Assembly: GCA_014155875.1 (NCBI GenBank)
Contig: JACEFZ010027035.1
Span: forward strand, 122,001 to 186,000
DNA length: 64,000 bases
Direction: 5' to 3'
Origin: Cepaea nemoralis
Taxonomy: Eukaryota; Mollusca; Gastropoda; Stylommatophora; Helicidae
Position 1 is the stretch's first letter. Each line of letters opens with the position of its first letter. The translations under genes and the position numbers were made by a program. Below the pieces are notes generated by a model. It searched no databases, was not told the DNA's origin, and saw nothing but the letters and a program-made list of their open reading frames with translations. This document shows positions 24,201 to 35,341 of this stretch, piece by piece.

Positions 24201-24379
24201 TATTGACTGACTCTTGGCAAGGACCATTTAAAGTAATAAGACAGATTTCAACTGTAGACTATGAGATTCAAATAAAAGACAAACATAAAATATTCCACAT
24301 CAATATGCTAAGACCATACTACAACAGAGACAACGAACAAGACGATACAACTGCCTGTACAGTTATAATAGACCATTAA
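21222..24379 (+). pseudogene. gag-protease-integrase reading frame, disrupted
   Basis: The ATG at 21222 starts a gag N-terminus that hits a stop near 21340. The gag core reopens after a TAA near 21390 and continues through the long frame 21589-23397. Two CCHC zinc knuckles lie near residues 184-197 and 227-240 of that 602-residue frame (CRFCNISHHRGEMC, CFLCKAYGHWRHAC), and a protease DTGS lies near residue 334. The integrase H2C2 finger straddles an in-frame TAA at 23395-23397. The DDE core follows (VDIVGPL, LSDRGSQF, GIIEKFNGD) and is broken near 23905 by a one-base frameshift. The GPF module is at about 24220, and a TAA lies at 24377-24379. Confidence 0.85.
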
Positions 24380-25890
24380 GATGACGAAGATAGTGACGAA
24401 ATTCCAACACCTGCATTAGACTCGACATACTGCTTGAAAGAAATCAAAATAAACCCAAATTTAACTCAAGCAGAAACAGACAGCTGCAAACATCTCATAC
24501 AACAGTACAACACCATCTTCTCCAACAACCCAGGACAAACAGAATTAGTACAACATCACATCACGCTCTATTCAAACACACCAATAAAATGCAGACCTTA
24601 CACCATTCCATTGCATTACAAAGAAAACTTACATCAAGAGATCATTAGCTTAGAGAAAAACAACATCATTAGACGATGCCAATCACATTTTTCGTCTCCA
24701 ATGGTCATGGTACGCAAAAAGGACAACACGATAAGACTCTGTGTAGATTATCGAAAATTAAATAAAATAACACTTTTAGATCTGGAACCAATGACCAACT
24801 GCGAAGATCTACTGACAGAACTGACAGACTCTAGGTACTTTACGAAGTTAGATATGACTAAAGGTTAATTGGCAGATAACGGTACACGAGCAGAGCAGAC
24901 ATCTAACAGCCTTTGCCACACCTTGGGGACTGTACTAATGGTGCAAATTACCATTTGGGCTAGTCAATGACCCAGCGACAATTCGCACGCATGACACGAC
25001 TCTTACTTGTTGACATAACAAACATTATCTGTTACATGGACGACATTTGCGTTCACACAAAGACGATGACAGACCACATAAAGACATTACAGCAGACATT
25101 TGAACGGATCATACAGCACGGACTGACTGTGAAACCTACAAAAGTTGACATAACCTATCAAGAAAGTCTCCTTCTTAGGGTACAAAATATCTAATGGCTT
25201 TGTCACGACAGACGATAACATCGTGTCTAAAATACTGAAACTCTCACTTCCGACTACCAAGAAACAAGTCAGAAGTGTTTGGACTATTAAATTATTATAG
25301 GCAGTTCATACCAGATTTTGCTGAACTGACAGAACAATTTACTAACCTACTAACGAAAAACCAGCCTGAAAAGATTGTAAACAATGAATGCCTAAAATTT
25401 GCATTCCAGAAATGTGTTATCGTATTTTTCTGAGAATAGTTTAAAGAATCCCATTCTCAAATTGCCAAATTTACATATTCCTTTCAGATTACGCACAGAC
25501 GCGAGCTCCGTGGCGATTGGGGCAGTTCTGTTACAGGAACATGACAACATTCTACACCCTGTATACTACGTCTCTAGAAAATTGAAACCAAGAGAACGCG
25601 CTTGGTCTACACCTCAATTAGAAGCCCTTGCTCTAGTGGTGGGTATAACTAAATTGTCCAGATTCCTCCTGGGACGGCATTTTATTGTAGAGTCCGACAA
25701 TAGTCCATTAAAATTTATTACTTCAGGAGTGCCGACAAACCAGATGATAGCGCGATGGTCTCTTTTGCTGCAAGATTACAGCTTTGAAGAGCGACATATC
25801 GCTGGCAGGACCAACACGATTCGCTGATCTTTTGTCCCGTTGTCCGAACGACCCAGTAAGCACTAATGTCTGAGTGCAGTGTGTTAGAAA
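24380..25890 (+). pseudogene. Reverse transcriptase and RNase H of the gypsy element, disrupted
   Basis: This continues in the frame of 23828-24379 after one stop. The RT includes KCRPYTIPLHYKENL, SPMVMVRKKDNTIRLCVDYRKLN, FTKLDM, an interrupted KGYWQI-type region with a frameshift at about 24866 and a stop near 24938, and the catalytic YMDD (about 25033). Another frameshift lies near 25185. RNase H is at 25399-25827, with LRTDASSVAIGAVLLQ, LEALALVVGI and VESDNSPLKF, followed by FADLLSRCPN-type sequence. No integrase follows, which confirms that the integrase lies upstream of the RT. Confidence 0.85.
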
Positions 25891-26339
25891 ACACTCAGAC
25901 CAACACAGCCATCATTGAAGTTTTTTTTTCAGGAAAGCTGTGTACATCTATGATACGATGTGATAGGGTTCATGCCCACTATAAATATTTTTCTTATTTT
26001 ATTATTAGTGTAGTAATCGTCTTGAATAATTGCGTAGTGTGTGGTAGAAAAGTAAACAATATTAATTGTATATATTATGAAACAAGAACAGTGACACATG
26101 CGCTCATAACTTACCTCAAACGAACTATTCAAGTTATCAGTGGTATCTGCGAGTGGAACATATTCAGGGATATTTTAATCCGTGAACGAAAGAGTGAACT
26201 GAACTGTGACATTTACACCACTGCAGTCAAACGCAATCAAGAAGTTTTCCAGCGAAACAACGAACACATTAACTATCAGAACAATTTCACATTCCAAATT
26301 GCTACACCCGAGCGGTGCAAGTGTGTGATAGAGTTTTGA
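25866..26339 (+). CDS. Hypothetical 157-residue ORF between pol and 3' LTR
   Basis: This open frame lies in the 1.3-kb stretch between the end of RNase H and the 3' LTR. It has one hydrophobic segment (FSYFIISVVIVL, residues about 41-54) and scattered cysteines. I recognise no domain, and it lacks a signal peptide or other envelope features. It may be a chance frame. The rest of the interval (26340-27199) holds nothing I can name. Confidence 0.2.
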   Translation: MSECSVLENTQTNTAIIEVFFSGKLCTSMIRCDRVHAHYKYFSYFIISVVIVLNNCVVCGRKVNNINCIYYETRTVTHALITYLKRTIQVISGICEWNIFRDILIRERKSELNCDIYTTAVKRNQEVFQRNNEHINYQNNFTFQIATPERCKCVIEF

Positions 26340-27199
26340 CGACATCATCTGTTCGTGTGTACTTCCGGATAGTTTGTAAATGTAGACCAAAAGTAGCAGA
26401 CGATAAACAAAAACCTTAAAAATTTATGACGCTTCTAAAATAATTATGAAACACCAATTTCGAATACACGAATTGTGTATTAGTATTTTCCGACTAGTGT
26501 AATCTTAGAATCATATCTTGAGTAACTTATTCACACTATCGACTTTTTTTTCGCAAGTATGGAAAAGCATCAAGCTATGACGCTGAGAAATAGAATAATA
26601 ATTGTAATAGATTAGATTTGAGATCTTTTGAAATTATGTCCCTTTCATTTAATTGTTGTTACATTATTACACTAAGGGCGGTAAATTGAAATGTATTCGA
26701 ATATGGGTTGTATAAAAATAGCCATTGTGTTGCCAGATTGTCAACACTCCAAGAGGTCATCAGCTGGGCATGGTATAGGGTTACCGACGTTGTAGACCAA
26801 CGGAAGAGCTCCCGGCCAAAGGAGGTCGGAGCTCGAGCGTTGAATGCGGCTTATAAAAAGACGTATTACAGTCTTACCTGATGTTTTTTGTTGCAAAAAG
26901 CATATTATTTCGTTTTTTTAAAGAGGTTGCGAGGTAGTTGCATTGGATGCTGGTGCTACCAATCTGACTGGGTCAATATTGCAACTCAGGTGATCATCCA
27001 TCGAGAGGATGAAACTTGGAAAGTGGTAAAGATTGAACACCACATGACTTAACATACAACTTGCATTTCGTATGTATTTCTAGGCCAATGTACATGACAA
27101 CAGAAAGGTCGATTCTGACATGGTTAAAAGATTAACCCTTTATCTATGTAGAGTATGCATGAAATATAAAATCATTCATGAATAAGCCCCGGGGGAGCG

Positions 27200-27738
27200 T
27201 GTCAGAATCTCTAATGTCTCCAACCGAGATGCAGTAACATCGTTACGCCCGCCAGGCGAATAGTCTCCAACCGGGATGCAGTAACATCGGTACGCCCGCC
27301 AGGCGAGTACCAGTTACCTGCCCGCAGGTTGCTGGCTGACGTAATAGTCAGCGGTCAGGTAAGGACAAAGCAAGACGCACGCAGTCCTCGTGAAGCCAAT
27401 CCACAGGGTAAGCGCTGTGCGGGGAAACCGGCAGACGGCGTGGGAACTCGGACATGACAGGACGTGTGGGTTGAGAAAGGCTTCGTGTAGTTCTGTGCCC
27501 GAAAGTCGAGTGCTTGTATATCTTGTGAGATAGACTGTGAAGCTGTGGGTTTTGTCTGTAAGTGTACTGATGTATTGTATATGTATAGTAATGATCATCA
27601 CATGCCAAACTAGATCGTATTGCATGTGAATTGTAAATAAATCCATTGAACTTAGTGTCATTGTGTGTCAAGTCCAATCCTTGTGTACTTGTACTTGTCT
27701 CACATATGTTAGGTCCAACGAGCCAGGTTTAAGATCCT
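27200..27738 (+). repeat. 3' LTR (539 bp, lacks the terminal GACA)
   Basis: It is collinear with the 5' LTR but stops at gatcct, four bases short of CTGACA, and no target-site duplication follows. A short purine-rich tract (gggggagcg) precedes it, where a polypurine tract is expected. Confidence 0.92.
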
Positions 27739-29535
27739 CTTTCCAAACACTCTTGCAGCTTAACAGCGACTATCATCTCTAGAACCTTCCCAAATGTATT
27801 TTGAAGGTTGATGATCCTAAAGCCACTAAGCTTTGAATGATCCTTGAATGGTTTTGAGAGAGGGATGAGATAACTGTGCACCAAATCCTGCGGATCTTAT
27901 GCTGTCCTAATGCTCTCCTTAAAGCAGTCGGTCATCTCCTTCAGGTCTGCATCGCTCAAAGCCTTCATGTGGCCATACCTGACACTATCGGGCCCTGGTG
28001 TCGTGTCTTTTGCCTTTTTCAAAATATGTTTAACATCTTTAACCCGTATGATGTCTTCATAATTCATATTCTTCATAGTGCCAGATAATTCCTCTCTAAC
28101 TACATCCCTGGTGTCCGCATCATTATGATTGGTCTGCTCTAAAAATCTCTGGAGAAACACCTCCCCTTTCTCTTTGTCTGTTGTCACGCGCACAACATTC
28201 TCTCTATAAATTGTTCCCACTGTCATAGGGCGATCCTTTCTTTGCATTTGTCTGTGCAGTTTCCAGAATTTTCGCAGTGTTTTATCACCTCCAATCTCCT
28301 CCATGAAACATTCCCATTTTGCGGTGTTGGCCTCTGCAGTACAGCGCTTGAAGACCTCTACCTTGTCTTTCTTGACATTTTCCGCTGTGTCCACTTCCTC
28401 TCGTGAGCTTCGGGGTGTCTGTCGCACTTTCCTTAGCTGCTTCACTGCATCTCTCTTTGCTTTCCAAGCATGGTCTACTTCTGGGGTCCACCATGGGGGA
28501 TGCAAAAAAGGAGTTTTAACAGTCCTGTTGCAAGCCCCCTGTCTGAAACGTCCAAGAAGGCTATCGGTTGCAGCCTTAACTTTCCTGGATTTAGAGATCA
28601 GGACTGAGCATGGCATGTGATCACTCCCATGGTAATTCAAAACAGTCCACTTTACATCAAGGACTGATGACTGGGAGACAAGTGCCAAGTCAATAGTTGT
28701 GTCTGCATCGCCAGGCCTCATTGCCATTCTAGTCGGCCTACCATCATTTATGCAATCCACATCGGTATGTATTTGTCTGTATTTAGCTCCTGGAGCATGA
28801 GGACATCAAAATCATATATTAGCCTCTCCAATACAGGACCTCTCTGCCTGGCACTACGACAATTCCAGTATCCCACTCTTATATAGTTGAAACCTAGTTT
28901 CTCCACTTTTCGTGTTCTTCTCCTAGCTCCTGCCCTCCTATTTCTACGCCTTCTTCTCACACCATTTCCTCGTCTTCTCCTCCTTACTCTCTCTTCCTTA
29001 GCCTCTGAAAGATGTGTCAAGCGCAGAGCACGTACTCCGTAGTTCCTGCGACGATTCCCGTGTTGAATTAATTCCATTAGCAAAGTTTGGATATTGCAAG
29101 AAATAACCGATCGCCCTAGCATTGCCTGCTTGCTAGGGAAGAGGCAGGGGATGTCCCGCAGGAGTCCATACGCCTGGTGCCACCCTGCACGCATGCCAGA
29201 CGTCCAACGTTTACGACCAGTTTACCCATGGCCATCCAGTTCCTCTGCACGCTGGTCCACCTTGAACTTGGGGGTTTCTATTTGGAGTTTTCCGTCTTGT
29301 AGATGGACTGCTGTCCAAAGCTAACGGGTTCCACCTACCACGGGAGGGGTTAGAGCGCCACTGACTCGCACTGACACCCTGAGATCCTGCCTCGCCCTCT
29401 GTGCCTACCGCCAGTTGGTCCGTGGCTGCTTATTGGGTATTCGCAGCTAACCCCTATATCTAGAGGCCGTTCCACGATCCGCCACCCGTGGACGTGCTGG
29501 GTTGGGGATGGTCGCCCCCAACTTTACCCAGATTT
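27739..29535 (-). mobile_element. RNase H-bearing LINE, 5' half (5' UTR, endonuclease, linker)
   Basis: The minus strand starts near 29535 with a C/G-rich 5' UTR. From 29194 to 28748 it encodes an Arg-rich stretch followed by the endonuclease start (IRVGYWNCRSARQRG, VLMLQELNTDKY). The frame then jumps to the endonuclease C-terminus (INDGRPTRM, TTIDLALVS, NYHGSDHMPCSV) in 28760-27897, followed by the linker and the RT lead-in (DTTPGPDSVRYGHMKAL; KDHSKLSGFRIINLQN near 27800). About 100 or more endonuclease residues are missing at the jump near 28750, so the copy is defective. It is continuous with 18085-20004 across the gypsy insertion. Confidence 0.8.
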
Positions 29536-31454
29536 CAGTTTTGAAGACACGCTAATGAGCCAGTCGTCTGTGATGTTCAGATCTGTTAGCATTTCAGAAT
29601 GCGTCTCCATCTTTTCCACGGTATTTTAAGAATGATTCCGTAATGTTTATTATGTAATACAAATAAAGACCTTCTACTTTAGTGATTGCGACATGTTTGT
29701 CTCCAAGTGACTATCTCTCACCCATGTCTTAATGTCTTACCTGAAAAAAGGAAGCAATCATTTGTAACGTTGTAACGTACAAAGCATGCAGTAAGAGGTG
29801 ACTAAGAGGGTTGACATGTAACCTGGTATCTCATCCCATAGACAAGTTTGACTAATCATGAACATGCTTACACAAGATTTGCCGTGGATTTCCTGAAGGG
29901 CTATGCTCCAGTAAGTGATGACATGCACCAGAAGTGTGTTTGTAGAGGGAATGGTCACCCACGAAACAAGCCATATCCATTCTCATCATAATTTAAAATA
30001 GGTTAGGTAGTGAAACATACGTGTATTTATACTTCATAGACTAGACACAAGAATTTGACAGTGTGAAACATGACAAAATAACTAATATTCTAGAACAGTA
30101 ACTTACTTATGGCAAAGATCCGCTAATTCAGAAGAAGAAAAAATTTACCTACTGACGGTTTGTTGTAACTTACAATTGTTGGGATAGAGCATCTTTCGGA
30201 CGAGGGCGAGTTTTTCTGGAGGTACCGGTAAACCTTATTTAATGAAGGATATCCAAAGCTTCTGAAGATCCTACCCTTTCGACCAGACTGCACTAATGCA
30301 GTCTGTCTCCAGGACCACCACGTCGATGTTGTGATGTGAGTAGTTAGTCAGGCCTATATGCGGTAGCAAACATGGTGCATCACCACAGAGCACAGCAATA
30401 CCCATCTCATGCAGTCATTCATTTCGTGCAATAATCCTCAATTAGCCATTGAACGTTTATCTTTATCTTCGTTCAAAAACAACGACAAACTACTGAACGT
30501 AAACTTGCCAAGAAATCACAAGCAGCAAACACATAAAGAGTTTTACTGCTGTGTCTATTAATGGATATGCAACATAGTCATCGGGTATCCTTATAATCTT
30601 TCAGCAACAAACTTGCGGTTTCCTGTGGATTATGCTTCCTCTGAATTCTGGCAGGCTTCAGAAGAGTACACACTTCGTACACACGTGGTCATGAAATACA
30701 CTTTAGTAGATAATCAGGCGCATTTGCGGTATTAAACATGGCCGATTTTAAAAAGAGCACCGCTGAGTATTTTCCACTTTGCGTCTATTGACGTCACCAC
30801 ATAGCGATTAGCCGATAACGAATACATATTGTCAATATGGATTCGAAAGAGCATACAGCTGATTGTTTCTAATGGCATAAAATTCGGTTTATCAGTCCGT
30901 CTTAAAACATTATTTTTAAAAAATTAATTATTTTTGTTTTGTAACTTGATAATTTAAATATGGTTGAGTGGTGGAAAGCGAGCGGTTGTCTGTCGGCCGG
31001 TTGGGCGGGCGGGGGGAGGGGGGGTTGTGGACAGGGGATTGCAGACGGATGGGCATCTGGGAATCGAGCCAATTAGAGCAAATTTTTGCCGTTACGGGCA
31101 TAACATTTGACAGGTCTATTTTAAATTAATTTGTTTAAAATTAAATGTAAAATTACAAATAGCGGTTGTATAGTCCGAAGAGTGTGTGACGGTCATTATT
31201 TACAAAAATAATTAATTTTAGTAATTTAAAAAATGAAGATACCGGTTATTATGCTTTGTAGTGGTCGAATTATGTGAATATGGAGCCAAGGAGTGACGTA
31301 TCTGCAGTGTGTGAACAGGCGATGGCGTGAATATCGTAGATGCCCTGTGTCTGTATGGTTATGCCTCGAAGTACACTTGTTCATAGGCGCTGTTCTGAGG
31401 TGGGTAGGGAAGGGGGGTTTGGATCTTGGTTGGTCATTTATTCATTGTCCATAA

Positions 31455-31702
31455 AAGTCTTAAATGTCGAGATGATCGACTTCATTGCCCCAGGTTTTAC
31501 TCCATATGGCTCGGCTTCTTTCTGCAGGGCGTCCTACCGTTATCGTCACACAAAGCACGAATTCCGTAGCTCCAGTGACGAGCCACAGTAGTCTCTGAGA
31601 AAAATGCACTCGTTGACCGAAATACGGAGTGCGGCCTCGAACCCACAACCTTAGGAGCGCGAGATAGATGGCTTGACCACGTCGCCACGTAGACGCTCAT
31701 AT
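31455..31702 (-). mobile_element. tRNA-derived SINE, second family (copy 1)
   Basis: On the minus strand the head has an A-box-like gtggcgacgtggtcaagcc near 31690 and a B-box gtgggttcgaggcc near 31635. The body then includes cgtgctttgtgtgacg, gccatatggagtaaaacc and gacttcattg-type ends. It is inserted in the left palindrome arm. Related copies are at 38466-38713 and 44036-44240. Confidence 0.7.
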
Positions 31703-32637
31703 CCATTGTTATAGAACGTTACTACAGCCGGTGGACTTTAGAATTTGCACGCGACTACATGGTTAAGGAAGGCATTACATGCGGTCACATGGTCACATGT
31801 TTAAGGGTGCTTCCGGGACACGTGGTTAAGAGTTACGTACGGTTAAAGGGGCCTTGCCTGTCGGTCACATGGTTAAAGAACACATCCGGGCCACACGGGG
31901 GAGTGTCTTCCAAACACATGGTTAACGGTTACATCCGGCAAAGCGGGAATTTCCTTCCAATCATTTAATAAGTGATACATCCAGGACATGTAGAACCATG
32001 TTACCTAAAGCAACGCCCCCTATGTCCAGATGTAACCCTGTTGTCCGGCTTTAACCGATAACCACGTTTCAAGGTTGCACTCTTAAATATGCTACCATGT
32101 GATCGGATGTAACGCCTCCCCATAACCACGCAGTTGCGTCCACAATTTAACGGCTGTAGTAACGTCCCTTACCAATGAATAAATGACCGACCAGGATTAA
32201 AATCCCCCACCTTACACAGCGCCTAGAAAAAAGTGTACTTCGAGGCATAAACTTATAGACTCAATGCACCAACCATACCCATGCCACCACATTTACACAC
32301 ACTGCTAATACTTTATCCTCGATCCCACAGCCACACAATTCGACCACTACAGACCAAAATAAACCGTATCTTTAATTTGTTAATTAAAATTATATAATTT
32401 GAAGGGAAAAAAGTATGACAGACCGTAGGACCCCATAACAGATAATATAATCGCTATTTACTTTTCAATATAATTTATTTTTAAAAATAAATTTAAATAG
32501 AACTGTCGTATTCTCTGCTCACAACCGCGCAAAATTGTTTTAATGGGTTAAAAACCTCGACGACTGCCCACCTGTAAACGCCCGTCAGCTCGTCCGTCCA
32601 CTCACCCTCCTGGCCGCCCGACCGCTCGCTTTCCCAC

Positions 32638-33461
32638 CATCCATCATGTGCCATGTCGATAAGCGTGGTCGGTCATGTTTTGCCATCTCACTCGACCACC
32701 AGAGTCGTTGATCAACACCGTTTTTATGTCTCGACCATGCCACATGGCTTAGCCATCCAGGTATTTACTTCTCGGTATCCCCCTTGGTCTCTTTCCTTCG
32801 ACCTTGCCAGTTGTCACAAAGTTCTCCTATTCATTTTTTTCTTATAACATGCCCAAAAAACGTTGACTGTCTACGTCTGTCTCTAAATAATTTAAGATCT
32901 TCATGTGTTTATTGAACGATTTGTTCAAGGGTTTTTCTCTCTGTCCCTGGTATTTTTGCATTTTCCTTAGAAACCACATTTCGACAGCCAGCAAATGTTT
33001 GTCAACTTGTCTGCTCATTGCCCACTCTTCACATGCATACAAAAGTACAGCTTCATGTAGCACTTCAAAACATTTTTTCTCGTTTCAATTGATATCATTT
33101 AATTGACATGTATGTTGTTCATCTTGCAAAAGGCTACCTTCGCAGTGGCAATTCTTGTTCTAATTTTTATAAAGGCATCTTATATCAGATGTTATGACTG
33201 GTCCGTGACATCTGTACCGATTCACTTGTTTAAGAATATGCCCATTTACTTGTATATTATATTGTGATATTTCCTTCGTCCAGTGACGACTGTGATCGGT
33301 GTCTTCTTACAGTTAAATTCTAAGCCTAGCTGTTCACTGTGTGCAACAACAGCATCTACTAAATGTTGCAGGTCCTTTTCATTGTCTGCAATGAAGACTT
33401 ATCATCTGCATATCTAATATTATTGATATATTGTCTCCCAATGTTGATTACATCCATAACA
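32638..33461 (-). mobile_element. RTE-B LINE 3' fragment with 9-bp target duplication (copy 1)
   Basis: The minus strand encodes the RTE-B C-terminal third, including LLYACEEWAMSRQVDKHLL (about 33010). It ends with the family's (ATGG)-type tail at 32638. The palindrome sequence ctttcccac is present on both sides, at 32629-32637 and 33462-33470, which marks the target-site duplication. Internal frameshifts are present. Confidence 0.8.
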
Positions 33462-33961
33462 CTTTCCCACTACAGCTTTTTATTTAAATTTTCAAATAAA
33501 AAATTAATTGTTAAAATTGATTTAAGGTGGGTCAAAACATCGAATTGTCTACCTTAGAAACAACGAGTTGTCTGCTCTTCCGAATTAATATTGATAACAT
33601 GGATTCGCTATCGGCTAATCACCACGTGACGTCAATAGACGCAAAAAGCAAAAATATTCCGCTGTGCTCTATTGTGCTGCACCATATTTACTACCGCAAA
33701 TGCGCCTAACTAACTACTGACGTGTCTGTCACGACAAAGTGTGTCGGAAGTGTGTAACGCTTCTGAAGCCTGCGGGAATTCAGAGGAGGCATACTTCAAA
33801 GGTAACTGGACGTTTTTTTTTTAACTGAGAGATTATAAAGATACCCGATGACAACGTTGCATATTCATTACATGGCGTAGCAGTCAAACACATTATATTT
33901 TGGCTGCTAAACGAAGATAAAGATAAATGTTCAATGACTAATTGAGGATTATCGCACGCTA

Positions 33962-34760
33962 TGAATGATCTCTTTTCTCTCTATAACGAAGTAATAATGA
34001 GAGAGATCAAAGAGAAGCCAGGAATACTAATCGTTGGTTGTAATATAAACAATATGCGCTATGCAGATGACACAATATTGGTGGCGGATAATGCAACAGA
34101 CCTACAACAATTGTTGGACATTGTAGTAACGACGACTGCAAAGAAAGGACTCGCCTTGAATATCAAGAAAACAGTAACAATGGTGATATCAACGAAAATG
34201 ATGATACCAAAATGTGACATAGAAATCGAAGGGAAAATTCTTAACTAAGTGGATAATTGTAAATACCTAGGTGGATTTATAACATCAGATGAAGATGTAC
34301 CACAGAGATTAGGATCAGAATAATGGAGACAAAAGCTGCATTTCAGAAATGAAGAGTATCTTATGCAATAAGTCACTATCAATGAATGTAAGAAAGAGAG
34401 TGTTGAAATGCTATCTATATAGAGCCAATTTTTCTGTATGGCAGTGAATCTTGGAATGTAATTGAACAAATTAGGAAGAACTTAGAAGCAACAGAGATGT
34501 GCTTCTTGAGATGAATGTTGAAATTCTTTGGACCGAGTAACCGAGTAATTCTTTGGACCGAGCTGACAGAGTAACTAACAACTACTGCCTGAAAGAGGCT
34601 AATGAAACTAGAATACCATTTACAATAATAAAAAGGAGACAAACATGTTCAATAAATGTCTTGCCAATGGATTGTTCAGTGACAGCTGTGGTGAGCATTA
34701 TGTTTGGAAGTCTCAGCTGGGGATCATTAATCTTTGATTATAGGGTGAACACATGATTGC
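33962..34760 (+). mobile_element. RTE-A LINE fragment (copy 1)
   Basis: The plus strand encodes DLFSLYNEVIMREIKEKPG, then NNMRYADDTILVADNATDL (33961-34248), a stop, and continued thumb-region sequence to about 34700 with frameshifts. The YADD box is intact here, unlike in the 5183-9735 copy. It interrupts the right palindrome arm, which resumes by about 34796. Confidence 0.75.
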
Positions 34761-34984
34761 TATTAATCCTTAGACACTTGGTCGTGACAGACACGTCACA
34801 ACATCGATGCGGTGGTCCTGGAGACAGAATGCATGATTGCAAGTCTGGCGGAAAGGGTAAGATAGTAGAGTGAAACTAAAACCCGTTTTTTCCCCTCGCT
34901 GTCTGTTTCTGTGCATGTCTGTTTATCTCATTCCCACAGTGGGTGTATGACTGAGTGTTTGTGTGAATTATGTATGTGTTTATA

Positions 34985-35275
34985 AATGTATTATATAAGC
35001 AGGTTAGCTGTATATCCTTCACAGAACGAGGCAGTCAACTCCAGTATTCTTTGGTTGTTTATGACTCATGGGCAAGTTTACGTTCAGTAGTTTGCAATTG
35101 CTTTCTGAACGACCGACATGCATACCAATTTATACAATTAAAAACAAATTCACGCAAGGCGGTCTGCTGCTAAATCGCCTGTAGCTGTGTTTCGAACGCT
35201 GTATGCGGGAAAACGATCTGGGTCTGTAAAGCCCTTCGCCACGGAGCCGGCTCAATGTTGGTACAATGTTGGAAG
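34985..35275 (-). mobile_element. tRNA-derived SINE with shared central domain (copy 1)
   Basis: The minus-strand head has an A-box-like ctccgtggcgaagggc near 35262 and a B-box gcgttcgaaacacagc near 35190. The central domain follows at 35070-35125 and an atatacagctaacc end near 35005. Direct repeats of about 45 bp (aaagggtaagatag, then actaaaacccgttttttcccc) flank it at 34862-34911 and 35298-35341. Confidence 0.7.
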
Positions 35276-35341
35276 GGCCGAATGTAAGACCTGGTGGAAA
35301 GGGTAAGATAGAAGAGTGAAACTAAAACCCGTTTTTTCCCC

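Larger units (their letters stand above)
20005..27738 (+). mobile_element. Ty3/gypsy-like LTR retrotransposon with integrase before RT
   Basis: Two nearly identical LTRs bound a 6.7-kb interior that reads gag, CCHC knuckles, protease (DTGS), integrase, then reverse transcriptase and RNase H. The RT (RLCVDYRKLNKIT, YMDDICVHTK) is Ty3/gypsy type, and the integrase ends in a GPF module (WQGPFKVI, HINMLRPYY) as in gypsy elements. The protease-integrase-RT-RNase H order is that of Ty1/copia and, among Ty3/gypsy elements, of the Gmr1-like group. The element is inserted in the RNase H LINE. Several stops and frameshifts make it non-autonomous now. Confidence 0.88.
30270..34870. repeat. Imperfect palindrome (foldback-like element), copy 1
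   Basis: The left arm (about 30270-31940) and right arm (about 31940-34870) are reverse complements block by block. The blocks are 30289-30330 with 34796-34850; 30424-30471 with 33909-33960; 30577-30632 with 33830-33870; 30718-30890 with 33555-33712; 30930-30990 with 33466-33530 and 32615-32638; 31140-31450 with 32165-32470; and 31715-31900 with about 31990-32165. The arms are clearly diverged. A SINE interrupts the left arm, and an RTE-B and an RTE-A fragment interrupt the right arm. No transposase is encoded. The centre has short direct repeats around cacatggttaa. Confidence 0.85.
28339..35341. repeat. Tandem segmental duplication, unit 1 (about 7.0 kb)
   Basis: The sequence from gtacagcgcttgaagacc at 28339 to gttttttcccc at 35341 is repeated almost base for base from 35342 to 42388. 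Offsets grow from 7003 at the start to 7047 at the end through small indels. The duplication breaks the RNase H LINE in its linker on one side and falls after a SINE on the other. Confidence 0.93.

Noticed and set aside
25866..26339. Envelope gene of a retrovirus-like element
   Set aside because: No signal peptide, cleavage site or recognisable envelope motif is visible. One hydrophobic stretch is not enough.
31600..31702. Functional tRNA gene
   Set aside because: A and B box-like motifs are present, but there is no cloverleaf and the sequence recurs as a SINE with a conserved non-tRNA body.
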